DNA of 64,000 nucleotides from PALSA-1006 sp963733265 (GTDB lineage: Bacteria > Pseudomonadota > Gammaproteobacteria > Burkholderiales > Gallionellaceae): NCBI GenBank assembly GCA_963733265.1, contig CAVTCF010000001.1, forward strand, positions 744,001 to 808,000, given 5' to 3'. The notes beneath the pieces were generated by a model. The model did no database searches, had not been told where the DNA came from, and was given only the letters and a program-made list of their open reading frames with translations. Shown one piece after another: positions 9,081-17,315 of this stretch; within the stretch, counting starts at the first letter, position 1, and every line of letters starts with the position of its first letter. The translations under genes and the position numbers were made by a program.

Positions 9081-9166
9081 CTTTCTACATTGTGGGTGGA
9101 GTAGCGGCCGTATTGCTGATTGTATATCTCGTCATTGCCTTGCTTAAACCGGAGTTGTTCTCATGA
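9077..9166 (+). CDS. kdpF: KdpF small subunit of K+-transporting ATPase
   Basis: A 29-aa single-helix peptide ending LVIALLKPELFS, the characteristic KdpF C-terminus. KdpF sits at the interface of the Kdp complex and stabilises it. GGGAG lies 6 bases upstream of the ATG. It overlaps the preceding 30-codon ORF and the following kdpA by four bases each. Confidence 0.92.
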   Translation: MTFYIVGGVAAVLLIVYLVIALLKPELFS

Positions 9167-10968
9167 GTGCCAACGGATTGATACAAATTGCCTTGTTTCT
9201 TGTTGTGTTGCTTGCCTTGGCGAAGCCGCTGGGCTGGTACATGGCACGCGTGTATGAGGGAAATCTGCCTGTTTTTGTGCGCTGGGTGACTCCGCTTGAA
9301 AATATTTTCTATCGACTATGTGGCGTGGACAGCAAAGATGATATGCGCTGGACCAGCTATGCGCTGGCGATGTTATGGTTTGCGCTGCTCAGTGTGCTGG
9401 TCGTGTATGGTATGCAGCGCCTGCAAGGTTTGTTGCCACTGAATCCGCAAGGCTTTAGTGCCGTCAGCCCCGATTCATCTTTCAATACCGCGATCAGCTT
9501 CCTGACCAATACCAACTGGCAGGGCTATAGCGGTGAATCCACCATGAGCTATCTGACGCAGATGGCGGCACTGGCGGTGCAGAACTTCTTCTCCGCCGCT
9601 GCCGGGATGGCGGTGCTGGTGGCGCTCATTCGCGGCTTTGCCCGCCACACTACAGAAACCCTCGGCAACTTCTGGGTGGATATGACGCGCAGTATTATTT
9701 ACATCCTGCTGCCGCTTTCCGTAGTGTTGGCATTAGCGCTGGTCAGCCAAGGCGTGATCCAGAACTTCTCTGCTTATCAAACCGTGCCAACGGTGGAAAC
9801 GATCAGCTACGACAATCCCAAACTGGATGCAGCCGGTAACCCGGTAAAAGACGCTTCCGGTAATCCGGTCACCGAAAAGGCAACCACCAAGGAACAGGTC
9901 ATCGCTATGGGGCCGGTAGCTTCGCAGGAAGCGATCAAACAACTCGGCACCAACGGCGGTGGTTTCTTTAATGCCAACTCGGCACATCCATACGAGAACC
10001 CAACACCTTTCTCAAACTTCCTGGCGATGCTGGCGATGTTCGTGATTCCCGCCGCGCTGTGTTACACCTTTGGCAGCATGGTGGGAGATACGCGCCAAGG
10101 CTGGGCGATATTGGTCGCTATGACGATATTATTCGTCGGTTTTCTTGTCGTGGCTGAATATGCCGAGCAAAGTGGCAATCCTGCCTTTACCGCACTGGGT
10201 GTTGACCAGAGCACCTCAGCCACGCAATCCGGCGGCAACATGGAAGGCAAGGAAACGCGCTTCGGTATCGTCAACTCCGCGCTGTTCGCCACCATTACCA
10301 CAGGGGCTTCCTGCGGTGCGGTGAATTCCATGCACGACTCCTTTACGCCGCTGGGTGGGCTGGTGCCGCTGGCGCAAATCCAGTTGGGCGAAGTGATCTT
10401 TGGTGGTGTCGGTTCCGGTTTGTACGGCATGCTGGTGTATGCCGTGATAGCAGTGTTCCTGGCCGGGCTGATGATAGGCCGCACACCGGAATATCTGGGC
10501 AAGAAGATCGAGGCATTCGATATCAAGATGGCTTCGCTGGTGATTCTGATTCCACCGATGATTATCCTTGGCGGGACGGCTATCGCCGTGCTGCTTGATG
10601 CAGGCAAGGCGGGCGTAGCCAACCCCGCAGCGCATGGTTTCAGCGAGATTCTTTACGCATTCTCCTCGGCTGTCGGCAACAACGGCAGTGCCTTCGCAGG
10701 ACTCTCCTCCAATACGCCTTTTTATAACACCGCGCTGGGCTTCGAGATGTTTTTCGGACGTATCTGGCTGATGATCCCGGTGCTGGCACTGGCTGGTTCG
10801 CTGGCGGCAAAGAAACGCATCTCTGCCAGCATCGGCAGCATGGCTACCCATACGCAGATGTTTGTGTGGCTGCTGATCGGCACCGTGCTGCTGGTGGGTG
10901 CGCTGAACTTCGTTCCTGCGCTTGCTCTGGGGCCGATGATCGAACATTTAAACATGATTAAACCATAA
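9163..10968 (+). CDS. kdpA: K+-transporting ATPase subunit A
   Basis: Potassium-selective channel-like subunit of the high-affinity Kdp P-type ATPase, related to the KtrB/TrkH superfamily, with ten or so membrane helices in 601 aa. The selectivity-filter glycine regions are visible as FLTNTNWQGYSGEST, LGTNGGGFFNANSAHP, TTGASCGAVNSMHDS and SAVGNNGSAFAGL. A periplasmic loop near residues 215-245 contains a short internal repeat (AGNPVKDASGNPV), seen in other long KdpA proteins. It starts within the kdpF stop codon. Confidence 0.97.
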   Translation: MSANGLIQIALFLVVLLALAKPLGWYMARVYEGNLPVFVRWVTPLENIFYRLCGVDSKDDMRWTSYALAMLWFALLSVLVVYGMQRLQGLLPLNPQGFSAVSPDSSFNTAISFLTNTNWQGYSGESTMSYLTQMAALAVQNFFSAAAGMAVLVALIRGFARHTTETLGNFWVDMTRSIIYILLPLSVVLALALVSQGVIQNFSAYQTVPTVETISYDNPKLDAAGNPVKDASGNPVTEKATTKEQVIAMGPVASQEAIKQLGTNGGGFFNANSAHPYENPTPFSNFLAMLAMFVIPAALCYTFGSMVGDTRQGWAILVAMTILFVGFLVVAEYAEQSGNPAFTALGVDQSTSATQSGGNMEGKETRFGIVNSALFATITTGASCGAVNSMHDSFTPLGGLVPLAQIQLGEVIFGGVGSGLYGMLVYAVIAVFLAGLMIGRTPEYLGKKIEAFDIKMASLVILIPPMIILGGTAIAVLLDAGKAGVANPAAHGFSEILYAFSSAVGNNGSAFAGLSSNTPFYNTALGFEMFFGRIWLMIPVLALAGSLAAKKRISASIGSMATHTQMFVWLLIGTVLLVGALNFVPALALGPMIEHLNMIKP

Positions 10969-10971
10969 CCT

Positions 10972-11037
10972 AGCGTGGGCACGCTTTATGTGCCCACGCT
11001 GTTTGATTTGTCTTCGTGGGCACAAAGGCGTGCCCAC
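10972..11037. repeat. Double palindrome (REP-like) between kdpA and kdpB
   Basis: Two related hairpins fill the kdpA-kdpB spacer. AGCGTGGGCAC (10972-10982) pairs perfectly with GTGCCCACGCT (10990-11000) around a 7-base loop. GTGGGCAC (11016-11023) pairs with GTGCCCAC (11030-11037). The two units share GTGGGCAC and are about 30 bases apart, like a BIME built of two REP units. There is no U-run after them, so they look like an mRNA-stability element or an inserted repeat rather than a terminator. Confidence 0.75.
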
Positions 11038-11058
11038 CCTACAAAATTGGAGATTTGC

Positions 11059-13158
11059 ATGACAACTAAAACTGTACCGTTCCCCCTGTTTGAACGAGAA
11101 ATTGTCAAGCAGGCCGTGGTGGACTCGTTCAAGAAGCTGAGCCCGCGGCAACAAATGAAGAACCCGGTGATGTTCGTAGTTTGGGTGGGCAGCATATTGA
11201 CCACGCTGCTGTTTTTCCAGGCGCTAGGCGGGCACGGTGAAGCTCCGACCGGCTTTATTCTGGCAATAACATTTTGGCTGTGGTTCACCGTACTGTTTGC
11301 CAACTTCGCAGAAGCAATAGCCGAAGGCCGTAGCCGAGCCCAAGCCAATGCCATGCGCACCGCAAAGCGCGACATCCAGGCAAAGAAACTGGTGCGTCCG
11401 CAATACGGTGAAAAATTCGTCCTGACACCGGGTTCCAGTCTGCGCAAAGACGATGTGGTGCTGATCGAAGCGGGCGACTTTATTCCAGGTGATGGCACCG
11501 TCATCGAGGGGGTGGCTTCGGTGGACGAAAGCGCTATCACCGGCGAGAGCGCACCGGTGATACGTGAGTCCGGTGGGGACTTCAGTTCAGTGACCGGCGG
11601 TACCCGTGTACTGTCCGATTGGCTGGTCGTGCGCATCACCGCCAATCCGGGCGAGACTTTTCTGGACCGCATGATCGCGATGGTGGAAAGCGCCAAACGC
11701 CAGAAGACGCCCAACGAGATCGCGCTCACTATTTTGCTGGTGGCATTAACGTTGATTTTCCTGTTTGTTATCGTCACGCTCTTGCCGTTCTCGTTATACA
11801 GCGTCGAAGTCACCAAGACGGGTACGCCGATTAGCATCACCGTCTTGGTAGCGTTGCTGGTATGTCTGATTCCCACCACCATCGGCGGTTTGCTGTCCGC
11901 CATCGGCGTGGCGGGGATGGGACGTATGTTACAGAAGAATGTGATTGCTACTTCCGGTCGTGCCGTAGAAGCGGCGGGTGACGTGGATGTGTTATTGCTG
12001 GATAAGACCGGCACCATCACCTTGGGTAACCGCCATGCCAGTAATTTCCTGCATGCAAGCGGTGTGACCGAAGCTGAACTGGCCGATGCAGCGCAACTTG
12101 CTTCACTAGCCGATGAAACACCGGAAGGCCGCAGCATTGTGGTACTGGCCAAGGAAAAATTCGGGTTGCGCGAACGAAACATTCACGAACTGGGCGCGAC
12201 CTTTGTTCCCTTCAGTGCCCATACGCGTATGAGCGGTGTTAACTTGCCCCCTCCCGCAGGGAGAGAAAATGACAATCCACGCCAAATACGTAAAGGTGCT
12301 GCAGAGTCCATCCGTAATTACGTCGTCAGTCTGGGAGGGCATTTCCCTGAAGGAGTGAATGCGATCGTTGACAGCGTTTCCCGACGCGGTAGTACACCGC
12401 TGGTGGTGGCGGATGGAGCCAAAGTACTGGGCGTGATCGAACTCAAAGATATCGTCAAGGGCGGCATCAAGGAACGCTTCGCCGAATTGCGCCGCATGGG
12501 CATCAAGACCATTATGATCACCGGCGACAACCGCCTGACTGCGGCAGCCATCGCAGCCGAAGCCGGAGTAGACGATTTCCTCGCCGAAGCCACGCCGGAA
12601 GCCAAACTCAAATTGATACGCGAACATCAGGCACAAGGCCGCCTGGTGGCGATGACAGGTGATGGCACCAACGACGCTCCGGCACTGGCGCAGGCCGATG
12701 TGGCGGTGGCGATGAACACCGGTACACAGGCTGCCAAGGAGGCGGGCAACATGGTCGATCTGGATTCCAATCCGACCAAGTTGATCGAGATCGTCGAGAC
12801 CGGCAAACAAATGTTGATGACGCGCGGTTCGCTGACTACCTTCAGTATTGCCAACGATGTGGCCAAGTATTTCGCCATCATCCCGGCGGCGTTTGCTTCC
12901 ACATATCCGGCACTGGGTGCGCTCAACGTAATGGGACTGGCGACGCCGTCCAGCGCCATCCTGTCCGCGGTGATCTTCAATGCGCTGATCATCATCGCAC
13001 TGGTTCCGCTGGCATTAAAGGGAGTGAAGTACCGTGCCATCGGCGCGAACGTGCTGTTGCGCAACAACCTGCTGATTTACGGCTTGGGCGGGATCATTAT
13101 CCCTTTTGTCGGGATTAAATTAATCGACATGATTCTTGTCGCACTGCATTTAGTTTGA
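11059..13158 (+). CDS. kdpB: K+-transporting ATPase subunit B (catalytic)
   Basis: P-type ATPase subunit that hydrolyses ATP to drive potassium uptake through KdpA. The phosphorylated aspartate is D315 in LLLDKTGTITLG. TGES in the actuator domain and GDGTNDAPAL in the P domain are intact. The start is set at 11059 (MTTKTVPFPLF), not the upstream in-frame ATG at 10975, which lies inside the REP-like repeat. The protein is 699 aa, longer than the roughly 682 aa of E. coli. The surplus is partly an insertion near residues 396-406 (PPPAGREN) in the N domain that looks like translated repeat DNA (12246-12280). The frame is preserved, so the gene is probably functional. Confidence 0.96.
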   Translation: MTTKTVPFPLFEREIVKQAVVDSFKKLSPRQQMKNPVMFVVWVGSILTTLLFFQALGGHGEAPTGFILAITFWLWFTVLFANFAEAIAEGRSRAQANAMRTAKRDIQAKKLVRPQYGEKFVLTPGSSLRKDDVVLIEAGDFIPGDGTVIEGVASVDESAITGESAPVIRESGGDFSSVTGGTRVLSDWLVVRITANPGETFLDRMIAMVESAKRQKTPNEIALTILLVALTLIFLFVIVTLLPFSLYSVEVTKTGTPISITVLVALLVCLIPTTIGGLLSAIGVAGMGRMLQKNVIATSGRAVEAAGDVDVLLLDKTGTITLGNRHASNFLHASGVTEAELADAAQLASLADETPEGRSIVVLAKEKFGLRERNIHELGATFVPFSAHTRMSGVNLPPPAGRENDNPRQIRKGAAESIRNYVVSLGGHFPEGVNAIVDSVSRRGSTPLVVADGAKVLGVIELKDIVKGGIKERFAELRRMGIKTIMITGDNRLTAAAIAAEAGVDDFLAEATPEAKLKLIREHQAQGRLVAMTGDGTNDAPALAQADVAVAMNTGTQAAKEAGNMVDLDSNPTKLIEIVETGKQMLMTRGSLTTFSIANDVAKYFAIIPAAFASTYPALGALNVMGLATPSSAILSAVIFNALIIIALVPLALKGVKYRAIGANVLLRNNLLIYGLGGIIIPFVGIKLIDMILVALHLV
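12246..12280. repeat. Repeat-derived in-frame insertion within kdpB
   Basis: CCCCCTCCCGCAGGGAGAG interrupts the usual RMSGVN-(ID)N-R-IRKG stretch of the KdpB nucleotide-binding domain. It has the look of a partial REP/BIME-type palindrome (CTCCC-GCA-GGGAG). The reading frame continues without stops on both sides. The exact borders of the insertion cannot be fixed without aligning homologues. Confidence 0.5.
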
Positions 13159-13171
13159 GAAAGGAAATATC

Positions 13172-13744
13172 ATGTTAAAAGAAATTCGTCCTGCTGTTGT
13201 CAGTTTTCTGTTACTGACGTTGCTAACCGGAATTGCTTACCCACTGCTGGTGACCGGCGTTTCCCAAGTGCTCATGGCTGACAAGGCCAATGGCAGCCTG
13301 ATCGTGAAAGACGGCAAGCCGGTTGGTTCCAGTCTTATCGGCCAGTCATTCTCCGATCCCAAGTATTTCTGGGGACGCCCATCGGCGACAGGCCCGATGC
13401 CCAATAACGCAACCGCTTCCAGTGGTTCCAATCTGGGCCCGACCAATCCGGCATTGATAGATGCGGTAAAAGGCAGAGTGCAAGCTTTGCGCGATGCTGA
13501 TCCCGGCAATCTACAGCCGGTACCGGTTGATTTGGTGACAGCTTCGGCCGGCGGACTTGATCCGCATATCAGTCCTGCGGCGGCGGAGTACCAGCTTGCC
13601 CGTGTGGCGCGTGTGCGTAGCATCAATCCTGAAACCTTGCGAAAACTGGTGGTAGAACACACTGAAGGTCGTCAGTTCGGCATTTTGGGAGAAGCCAGAG
13701 TGAATGTGCTGGAACTGAATCTGGCGTTGGATGCAGCGCATTAA
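13172..13744 (+). CDS. kdpC: K+-transporting ATPase subunit C
   Basis: Single-span periplasmic subunit that raises potassium affinity of the Kdp complex. It has an N-terminal transmembrane helix (residues about 8-30). The conserved periplasmic motifs GQSFSDPKYFWGRPSATGP and SNLGPTNPAL follow, then TASAGGLDPHISPAAAEYQ. The length is 190 aa. GAAAGGAAATATC provides the ribosome site 13 bases after the kdpB stop. It ends the kdpFABC operon; no kdpDE follows here (see 26578-30011). Confidence 0.97.
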   Translation: MLKEIRPAVVSFLLLTLLTGIAYPLLVTGVSQVLMADKANGSLIVKDGKPVGSSLIGQSFSDPKYFWGRPSATGPMPNNATASSGSNLGPTNPALIDAVKGRVQALRDADPGNLQPVPVDLVTASAGGLDPHISPAAAEYQLARVARVRSINPETLRKLVVEHTEGRQFGILGEARVNVLELNLALDAAH

Positions 13745-13802
13745 ATCTGGCCGGACATAAATTTTCATTAGCTAAAAATCGCCAATATAGAAAGAACGAG
13801 TA

Positions 13803-14618
13803 ATGTTTAACAATAAATTATTGAACACTTTAATCCTAGCTGTATTGAGCGCACCCGCGCTGGCTCTTGCTGACGACGCACCGGCAGCCGCGCCGACCCC
13901 GGCTGTTACCAGTAACGTCGCTTTGGTAACTGATTATCTATACCGTGGCATCTCACAAACTGGAAGAAATCCGTCGATTCAAGGCGGCTTTGATTACGCG
14001 CACTCAAGCGGTTTCTATGCTGGAGCATGGGGTTCTAGCATTAGTTGGTTAGGTGACGAATATGCCTCAGGAACAAGCACAACACCTGGAGTGGGCGCCT
14101 ACAATGCGGGACTTGAGCTTGATACTTATTTCGGGTTTAAAAACACTTTTGCCACTGATTACAGTTATGATGTTGGCTACCTGCGTTACAACTACCCTGG
14201 TCACTATGCAACTGGTGCTACCAAGGCCGATACGGATGAGCTTTATGTCCTGATTGGTTACAAATGGGTCACGGCTAAGTATTCTTACAGCTTGGGCAAT
14301 CTCTTCGGCAATCCTAATACCAGCGGTTCAAGTTACTTCGATTTGAGCGCGAGCTATGCGGTAGGAGATTCCGGATTTACCCTTGGCGCGCATTATGGTC
14401 TTCAAATATTTAATGGCTCTGGAGCGTCTGTCATTATCAATGGCGTTTCGGATAGTCTGGCTTATAGTGACTACAAAGTTAGCGTTTCCAAGGACTTCAG
14501 TGGTTATGTTGTTGGTCTGGCCTACAGCGGCACCAATGCTAATGATGCCTACACCAACGCTCAAGGTAAAAAACTGGGGGCTGGAACTGTTGTCGGTTCA
14601 CTCACTCGCACATTTTAA
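13803..14618 (+). CDS. TorF family putative porin (copy 1)
   Basis: Outer-membrane beta-barrel protein of the family defined by a TSNVALVTDYLYRGISQTG-type N-terminal strand. A signal peptide (residues 1-23, ending ALALA) and a short Ala/Pro linker come first, then alternating beta strands, with a terminal aromatic (SLTRTF) typical of outer-membrane assembly signals. The length is 271 aa. It is a close paralogue of the gene at 17316-18161; the central segment DVGYLRYNYPGHYATGATKA is identical in both. It lies 58 bases after kdpC and upstream of a glnK copy. The solute is unknown; location beside ammonium genes suggests a link with nitrogen supply, which is inference. Confidence 0.85.
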   Translation: MFNNKLLNTLILAVLSAPALALADDAPAAAPTPAVTSNVALVTDYLYRGISQTGRNPSIQGGFDYAHSSGFYAGAWGSSISWLGDEYASGTSTTPGVGAYNAGLELDTYFGFKNTFATDYSYDVGYLRYNYPGHYATGATKADTDELYVLIGYKWVTAKYSYSLGNLFGNPNTSGSSYFDLSASYAVGDSGFTLGAHYGLQIFNGSGASVIINGVSDSLAYSDYKVSVSKDFSGYVVGLAYSGTNANDAYTNAQGKKLGAGTVVGSLTRTF

Positions 14619-14663
14619 TTTACAAACTGCAAATAGTTGCTAATTATCAACTTATCTTTATGG

Positions 14664-14686
14664 GGGCACCGTCAGGTGCCCTTTTT
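14664..14686 (+). terminator. Rho-independent terminator after porin copy 1
   Basis: GGGCACC-GTCA-GGTGCCC followed by five T residues, 45 bases downstream of the porin stop codon. The same stem sequence (GGGCACC/GGTGCCC) recurs in the terminator of amtB at 15304-15329. Confidence 0.9.
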
Positions 14687-14795
14687 ATTCTGAAGAAGCC
14701 AAGAGACAAATAGTAATGGCTGAGCTAAACTCAAGTATGAGTTAATCAAATAATTTGCGTTTAGACTTATTAAACTATTTATTCAGGAATCTATC

Positions 14796-15134
14796 ATGAA
14801 AAAAATCGAAGCCATCATCAAACCATTCAAGTTGGACGAAGTGCGCGAAGCTTTGTCCGATTTGGGTGCCAGTGGATTAACAGTGACCGAAGTAAAAGGT
14901 TTTGGGCGGCAAAAAGGCCACTCGGAGCTGTATCGCGGTGCCGAGTACATCGTGGATTTTCTGCCGAAGCTTAAAGTAGAAGTCGTTGTGTCCGATTCAT
15001 TGGTTGAGCGCGCGGTTGAAACCATCATAAAGTCTGCAAGTACAGGCAAAATTGGTGACGGCAAAATATTTGTTTCGAATATAGAGCAGGTCATCCGCAT
15101 ACGCACAGGTGAAACTAACGAAGAGGCAATTTAA
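14796..15134 (+). CDS. glnK: PII nitrogen regulatory protein (copy 1)
   Basis: Trimeric PII signal protein that binds ATP/ADP and 2-oxoglutarate and regulates AmtB and nitrogen metabolism. At 112 aa it has the full signature set: VKGFGRQKGHSELYRGAEY with T-loop Tyr51, which is the uridylylation site, and STGKIGDGKIFV at the C-terminal signature. It is highly similar to the second copy at 16918-17256, but the core around residues 60-85 differs (VEVVVSDSLVERAVETIIKS here). It is transcribed toward amtB, which lies on the opposite strand. I found no convincing sigma-54 site in front of it. GlnB and GlnK cannot be distinguished from sequence alone. Confidence 0.93.
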   Translation: MKKIEAIIKPFKLDEVREALSDLGASGLTVTEVKGFGRQKGHSELYRGAEYIVDFLPKLKVEVVVSDSLVERAVETIIKSASTGKIGDGKIFVSNIEQVIRIRTGETNEEAI

Positions 15135-15152
15135 CCTAAAAAAACAGTTGGA

Positions 15153-15257
15153 CACAGAGAACACAGGGGAAAAAACGGTTGTAACAAGAGCATAATTAAC
15201 CTTTTGGTTGAGGCCACAAAAGTGTGATATTCCTTTACTCTCTCGGTGTTCTCTGTG
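15153..15257. repeat. Inverted CACAGAGAACAC repeat between glnK and amtB
   Basis: CACAGAGAACAC at 15153-15164 is matched by its exact reverse complement GTGTTCTCTGTG at 15246-15257, with 81 bases between. Further similarity continues outward imperfectly (ACTCTGTGG). This resembles dispersed CACAGAG-type intergenic repeats of Proteobacteria. It fills the spacer between two convergent genes. Confidence 0.6.
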
Positions 15258-15303
15258 AACTCTGTGGCTCGAACTTCGATTTTTAGGTTTAATAATTCCA
15301 AAT

Positions 15304-15329
15304 AAAAAAGGGCACCTCGCGGTGCCCTT
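15304..15329 (-). terminator. Rho-independent terminator of amtB operon
   Basis: On the minus strand AAGGGCACC-GCGA-GGTGCCCTT is followed by a run of T residues, 40 bases downstream of the amtB stop codon. Confidence 0.92.
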
Positions 15330-15368
15330 GAACGAAGCTAACAGAGCTTCGAATGGAGTCAATCTTAC

Positions 15369-16907
15369 TTAGTGCTGGTAAGCGCGTTCGCCGTGATCAG
15401 CGAGGTCGAGACCTTCTTCTTGAGCTTCATCGCTTGCACGGATACCGATCGTCTTCTTCAAGATGAACAGGATCACGAAGGCAACGAAGGCAGACCATGC
15501 CAGTGAAACTCCGACAGCCCACAGTTGCGAAACGATTTGATCCGAAGCTACAAAGTCAGCCGTCTTGTTGGCAACGTAGTCCCATACACCTTGACCGCCG
15601 AGTGCCGGGTTAACGAATATGCCGGTACCGATCGCGCCGATGATTCCGCCAACGCAGTGAACACCGAAAGCATCCAACGCATCATCATATCCAAGCCATA
15701 CCTTGACTTTGGTTACAGCGAAGAAGCAGACGATTGCAGCCACTGCGCAAACAACGAACGCACCGCCTACACCAACATAACCAGCCGCCGGAGTGATTGC
15801 TACCAGGCCCGCAACAATGCCTGAGCAGATACCCAACAGACTCGGTTTGCCTTTAACGATCCATTCAACCAGCGTCCATGTTACGCCTGCAACAGCGGTA
15901 CCGAACAAGGTATTGAAGAACGCCAAGCCAGCAGCGCCAGTTGCTTCGAGAGCAGAACCGGCATTGAAACCGAACCAACCCATCCACAACAAGCCAGTAC
16001 CGATTGCAGTCATCATCAGGCTATGAGGAGCCATGGACACTTTGCCGAAACCCTTGCGTGGGCCAAGCATCAGAGCAGCGATCAGCGCAGCGATACCCGC
16101 GTTGATGTGAACGACAGTACCACCGGCGAAGTCGATTGCACCTTTTTGGAACAAGAATCCGGCGTGGCCATTGACAGTATCAAGATATTCTTTGATCTTA
16201 GCTGGATCAGTGATTTCCTTAGGAACTGTGTAAGCATCAGGACCATCCCAGTACCAAACCATATGAGAAATAGGCAGGTAAGCGAAAGTGAACCACAGCA
16301 CGCTGAAAATGATCATGGCAGAGAATTTAAAGCGTTCTGCAAAACCACCACAGATCAGGGCAACAGTGATCGCAGCGAAGGTCAATTGGAACATCGCATA
16401 AACAAAGTCAGGGATGTATTGGCCTTTGCTGAATGTGGCTGCAACGGCTGTCGTAGGATCATCACCAGACATAAACCATTTGTCTAGCGAACCTATGAAC
16501 GGCGCCAGAGCATTACCGTCATGTCCGGCAGTGAATGCCGCGCTGTAACCGTAGATAACCCAGAGCACAGCCACGACGCTGAAAATCGCAAAGCTTTGCA
16601 TCACGGTAGACAGGGCATTCTTGTTACGCACCATACCGGAATAGAACAGCGCCAAACCGGGCACTGTCATCAGCAGCACGAATGCAGTCGAAGTCATCAT
16701 CCAGGCAACATCGCCCTTGTTGCAATCAAAACCCTTGTCACCACATTTCGGTGATGGTGCGGCAGCCGGGGCGGCAGCGGCAGGAGCCGCGGCAGGGGTT
16801 GCAGTCGCAGCAGCCGAGGCTGGAGCCGTAGCTGTGTCAGCAAATGCCGGAACTACAAATCCGCTCAGCATGGACAGCAGTGTGAAAACAGCAAATAGTT
16901 TCTTCAT
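15369..16907 (-). CDS. amtB: Ammonium transporter AmtB
   Basis: Trimeric ammonium channel of the Amt/Rh family. A signal peptide (MKKLFAVFTLLSMLSGFVV) is followed by an Ala/Pro-rich linker of about 30 residues, then eleven membrane helices. TAFVLLMTVPGLALFYSGMV, GGTVVHINAGIAALIAALML (first pore histidine) and DAFGVHCVGGIIGAIGTGIF (second pore histidine) are the signatures. The start at 16907 follows an AAGGAG ribosome site; a longer frame begins at 16943. The protein is 512 aa. glnK copy 2 lies immediately upstream with a 10-base gap, the classic glnK-amtB pair in which GlnK blocks the channel at high nitrogen. Confidence 0.96.
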   Translation of the reverse strand: MKKLFAVFTLLSMLSGFVVPAFADTATAPASAAATATPAAAPAAAAPAAAPSPKCGDKGFDCNKGDVAWMMTSTAFVLLMTVPGLALFYSGMVRNKNALSTVMQSFAIFSVVAVLWVIYGYSAAFTAGHDGNALAPFIGSLDKWFMSGDDPTTAVAATFSKGQYIPDFVYAMFQLTFAAITVALICGGFAERFKFSAMIIFSVLWFTFAYLPISHMVWYWDGPDAYTVPKEITDPAKIKEYLDTVNGHAGFLFQKGAIDFAGGTVVHINAGIAALIAALMLGPRKGFGKVSMAPHSLMMTAIGTGLLWMGWFGFNAGSALEATGAAGLAFFNTLFGTAVAGVTWTLVEWIVKGKPSLLGICSGIVAGLVAITPAAGYVGVGGAFVVCAVAAIVCFFAVTKVKVWLGYDDALDAFGVHCVGGIIGAIGTGIFVNPALGGQGVWDYVANKTADFVASDQIVSQLWAVGVSLAWSAFVAFVILFILKKTIGIRASDEAQEEGLDLADHGERAYQH

Positions 16908-16917
16908 CTTGTTCTCC

Positions 16918-17256
16918 TTATAGTGCTTCCGGACCGGTTTCACCGGTGCGGATGCGGATTACTTGTTCAAGGTCTTGCACGAAAATTTTGCCGTCGCCGA
17001 TTTTTCCGGTTTGTGCAGCTTTTTCGATAGCTTCGATAACCTGATCCAATGTGTCAGCCTTGATCGCGGCTTCCAGTTTGATCTTGGGTAAAAAGTCCAC
17101 GACATACTCGGCACCGCGATACAGCTCTGTGTGACCTTTTTGACGGCCGAAACCTTTGACTTCGGTAACGGTGATCCCCTGCACGCCGATATTGGAAAGG
17201 GCTTCCCGCACCTCGTCCAACTTGAACGGCTTGATGATTGCTGTAACTATTTTCAT
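16918..17256 (-). CDS. glnK: PII nitrogen regulatory protein (copy 2)
   Basis: A 112-aa PII protein with the T-loop motif VKGFGRQKGHTELYRGAEY (Tyr51) and QTGKIGDGKIFV. It is cotranscribed with amtB 10 bases downstream, so this copy is the likely channel partner. The start at 17256 (MKIVTAIIKPFK) has AAGGAGAATGAA upstream and is preferred to an in-frame ATG at 17304. It is very similar to copy 1 at 14796. Confidence 0.94.
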   Translation of the reverse strand: MKIVTAIIKPFKLDEVREALSNIGVQGITVTEVKGFGRQKGHTELYRGAEYVVDFLPKIKLEAAIKADTLDQVIEAIEKAAQTGKIGDGKIFVQDLEQVIRIRTGETGPEAL

Positions 17257-17277
17257 TTCATTCTCCTTGTTAAGATC

Positions 17278-17300
17278 GGCGGGACGCAGCGCATCCCGCC
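17278..17300 (-). other. Intergenic hairpin between porin copy 2 and glnK copy 2
   Basis: GGCGGGA (17278-17284) and TCCCGCC (17294-17300) form a 7-base-pair stem with a 9-base loop between the porin stop and the glnK ribosome site. No T-run follows, so it may tune the relative expression or mRNA decay of the porin versus glnK-amtB rather than end transcription. Confidence 0.5.
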
Positions 17301-17315
17301 TCACGCAAACTTTAG

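Noticed and set aside
10975..11058. N-terminal extension of kdpB from the upstream in-frame ATG
   Set aside because: The extension translates the palindromic repeat; the downstream ATG has the family N-terminus.
14687..14795. Sigma-54 promoter before glnK copy 1
   Set aside because: No TGGC/TTGC pair with correct spacing is present.
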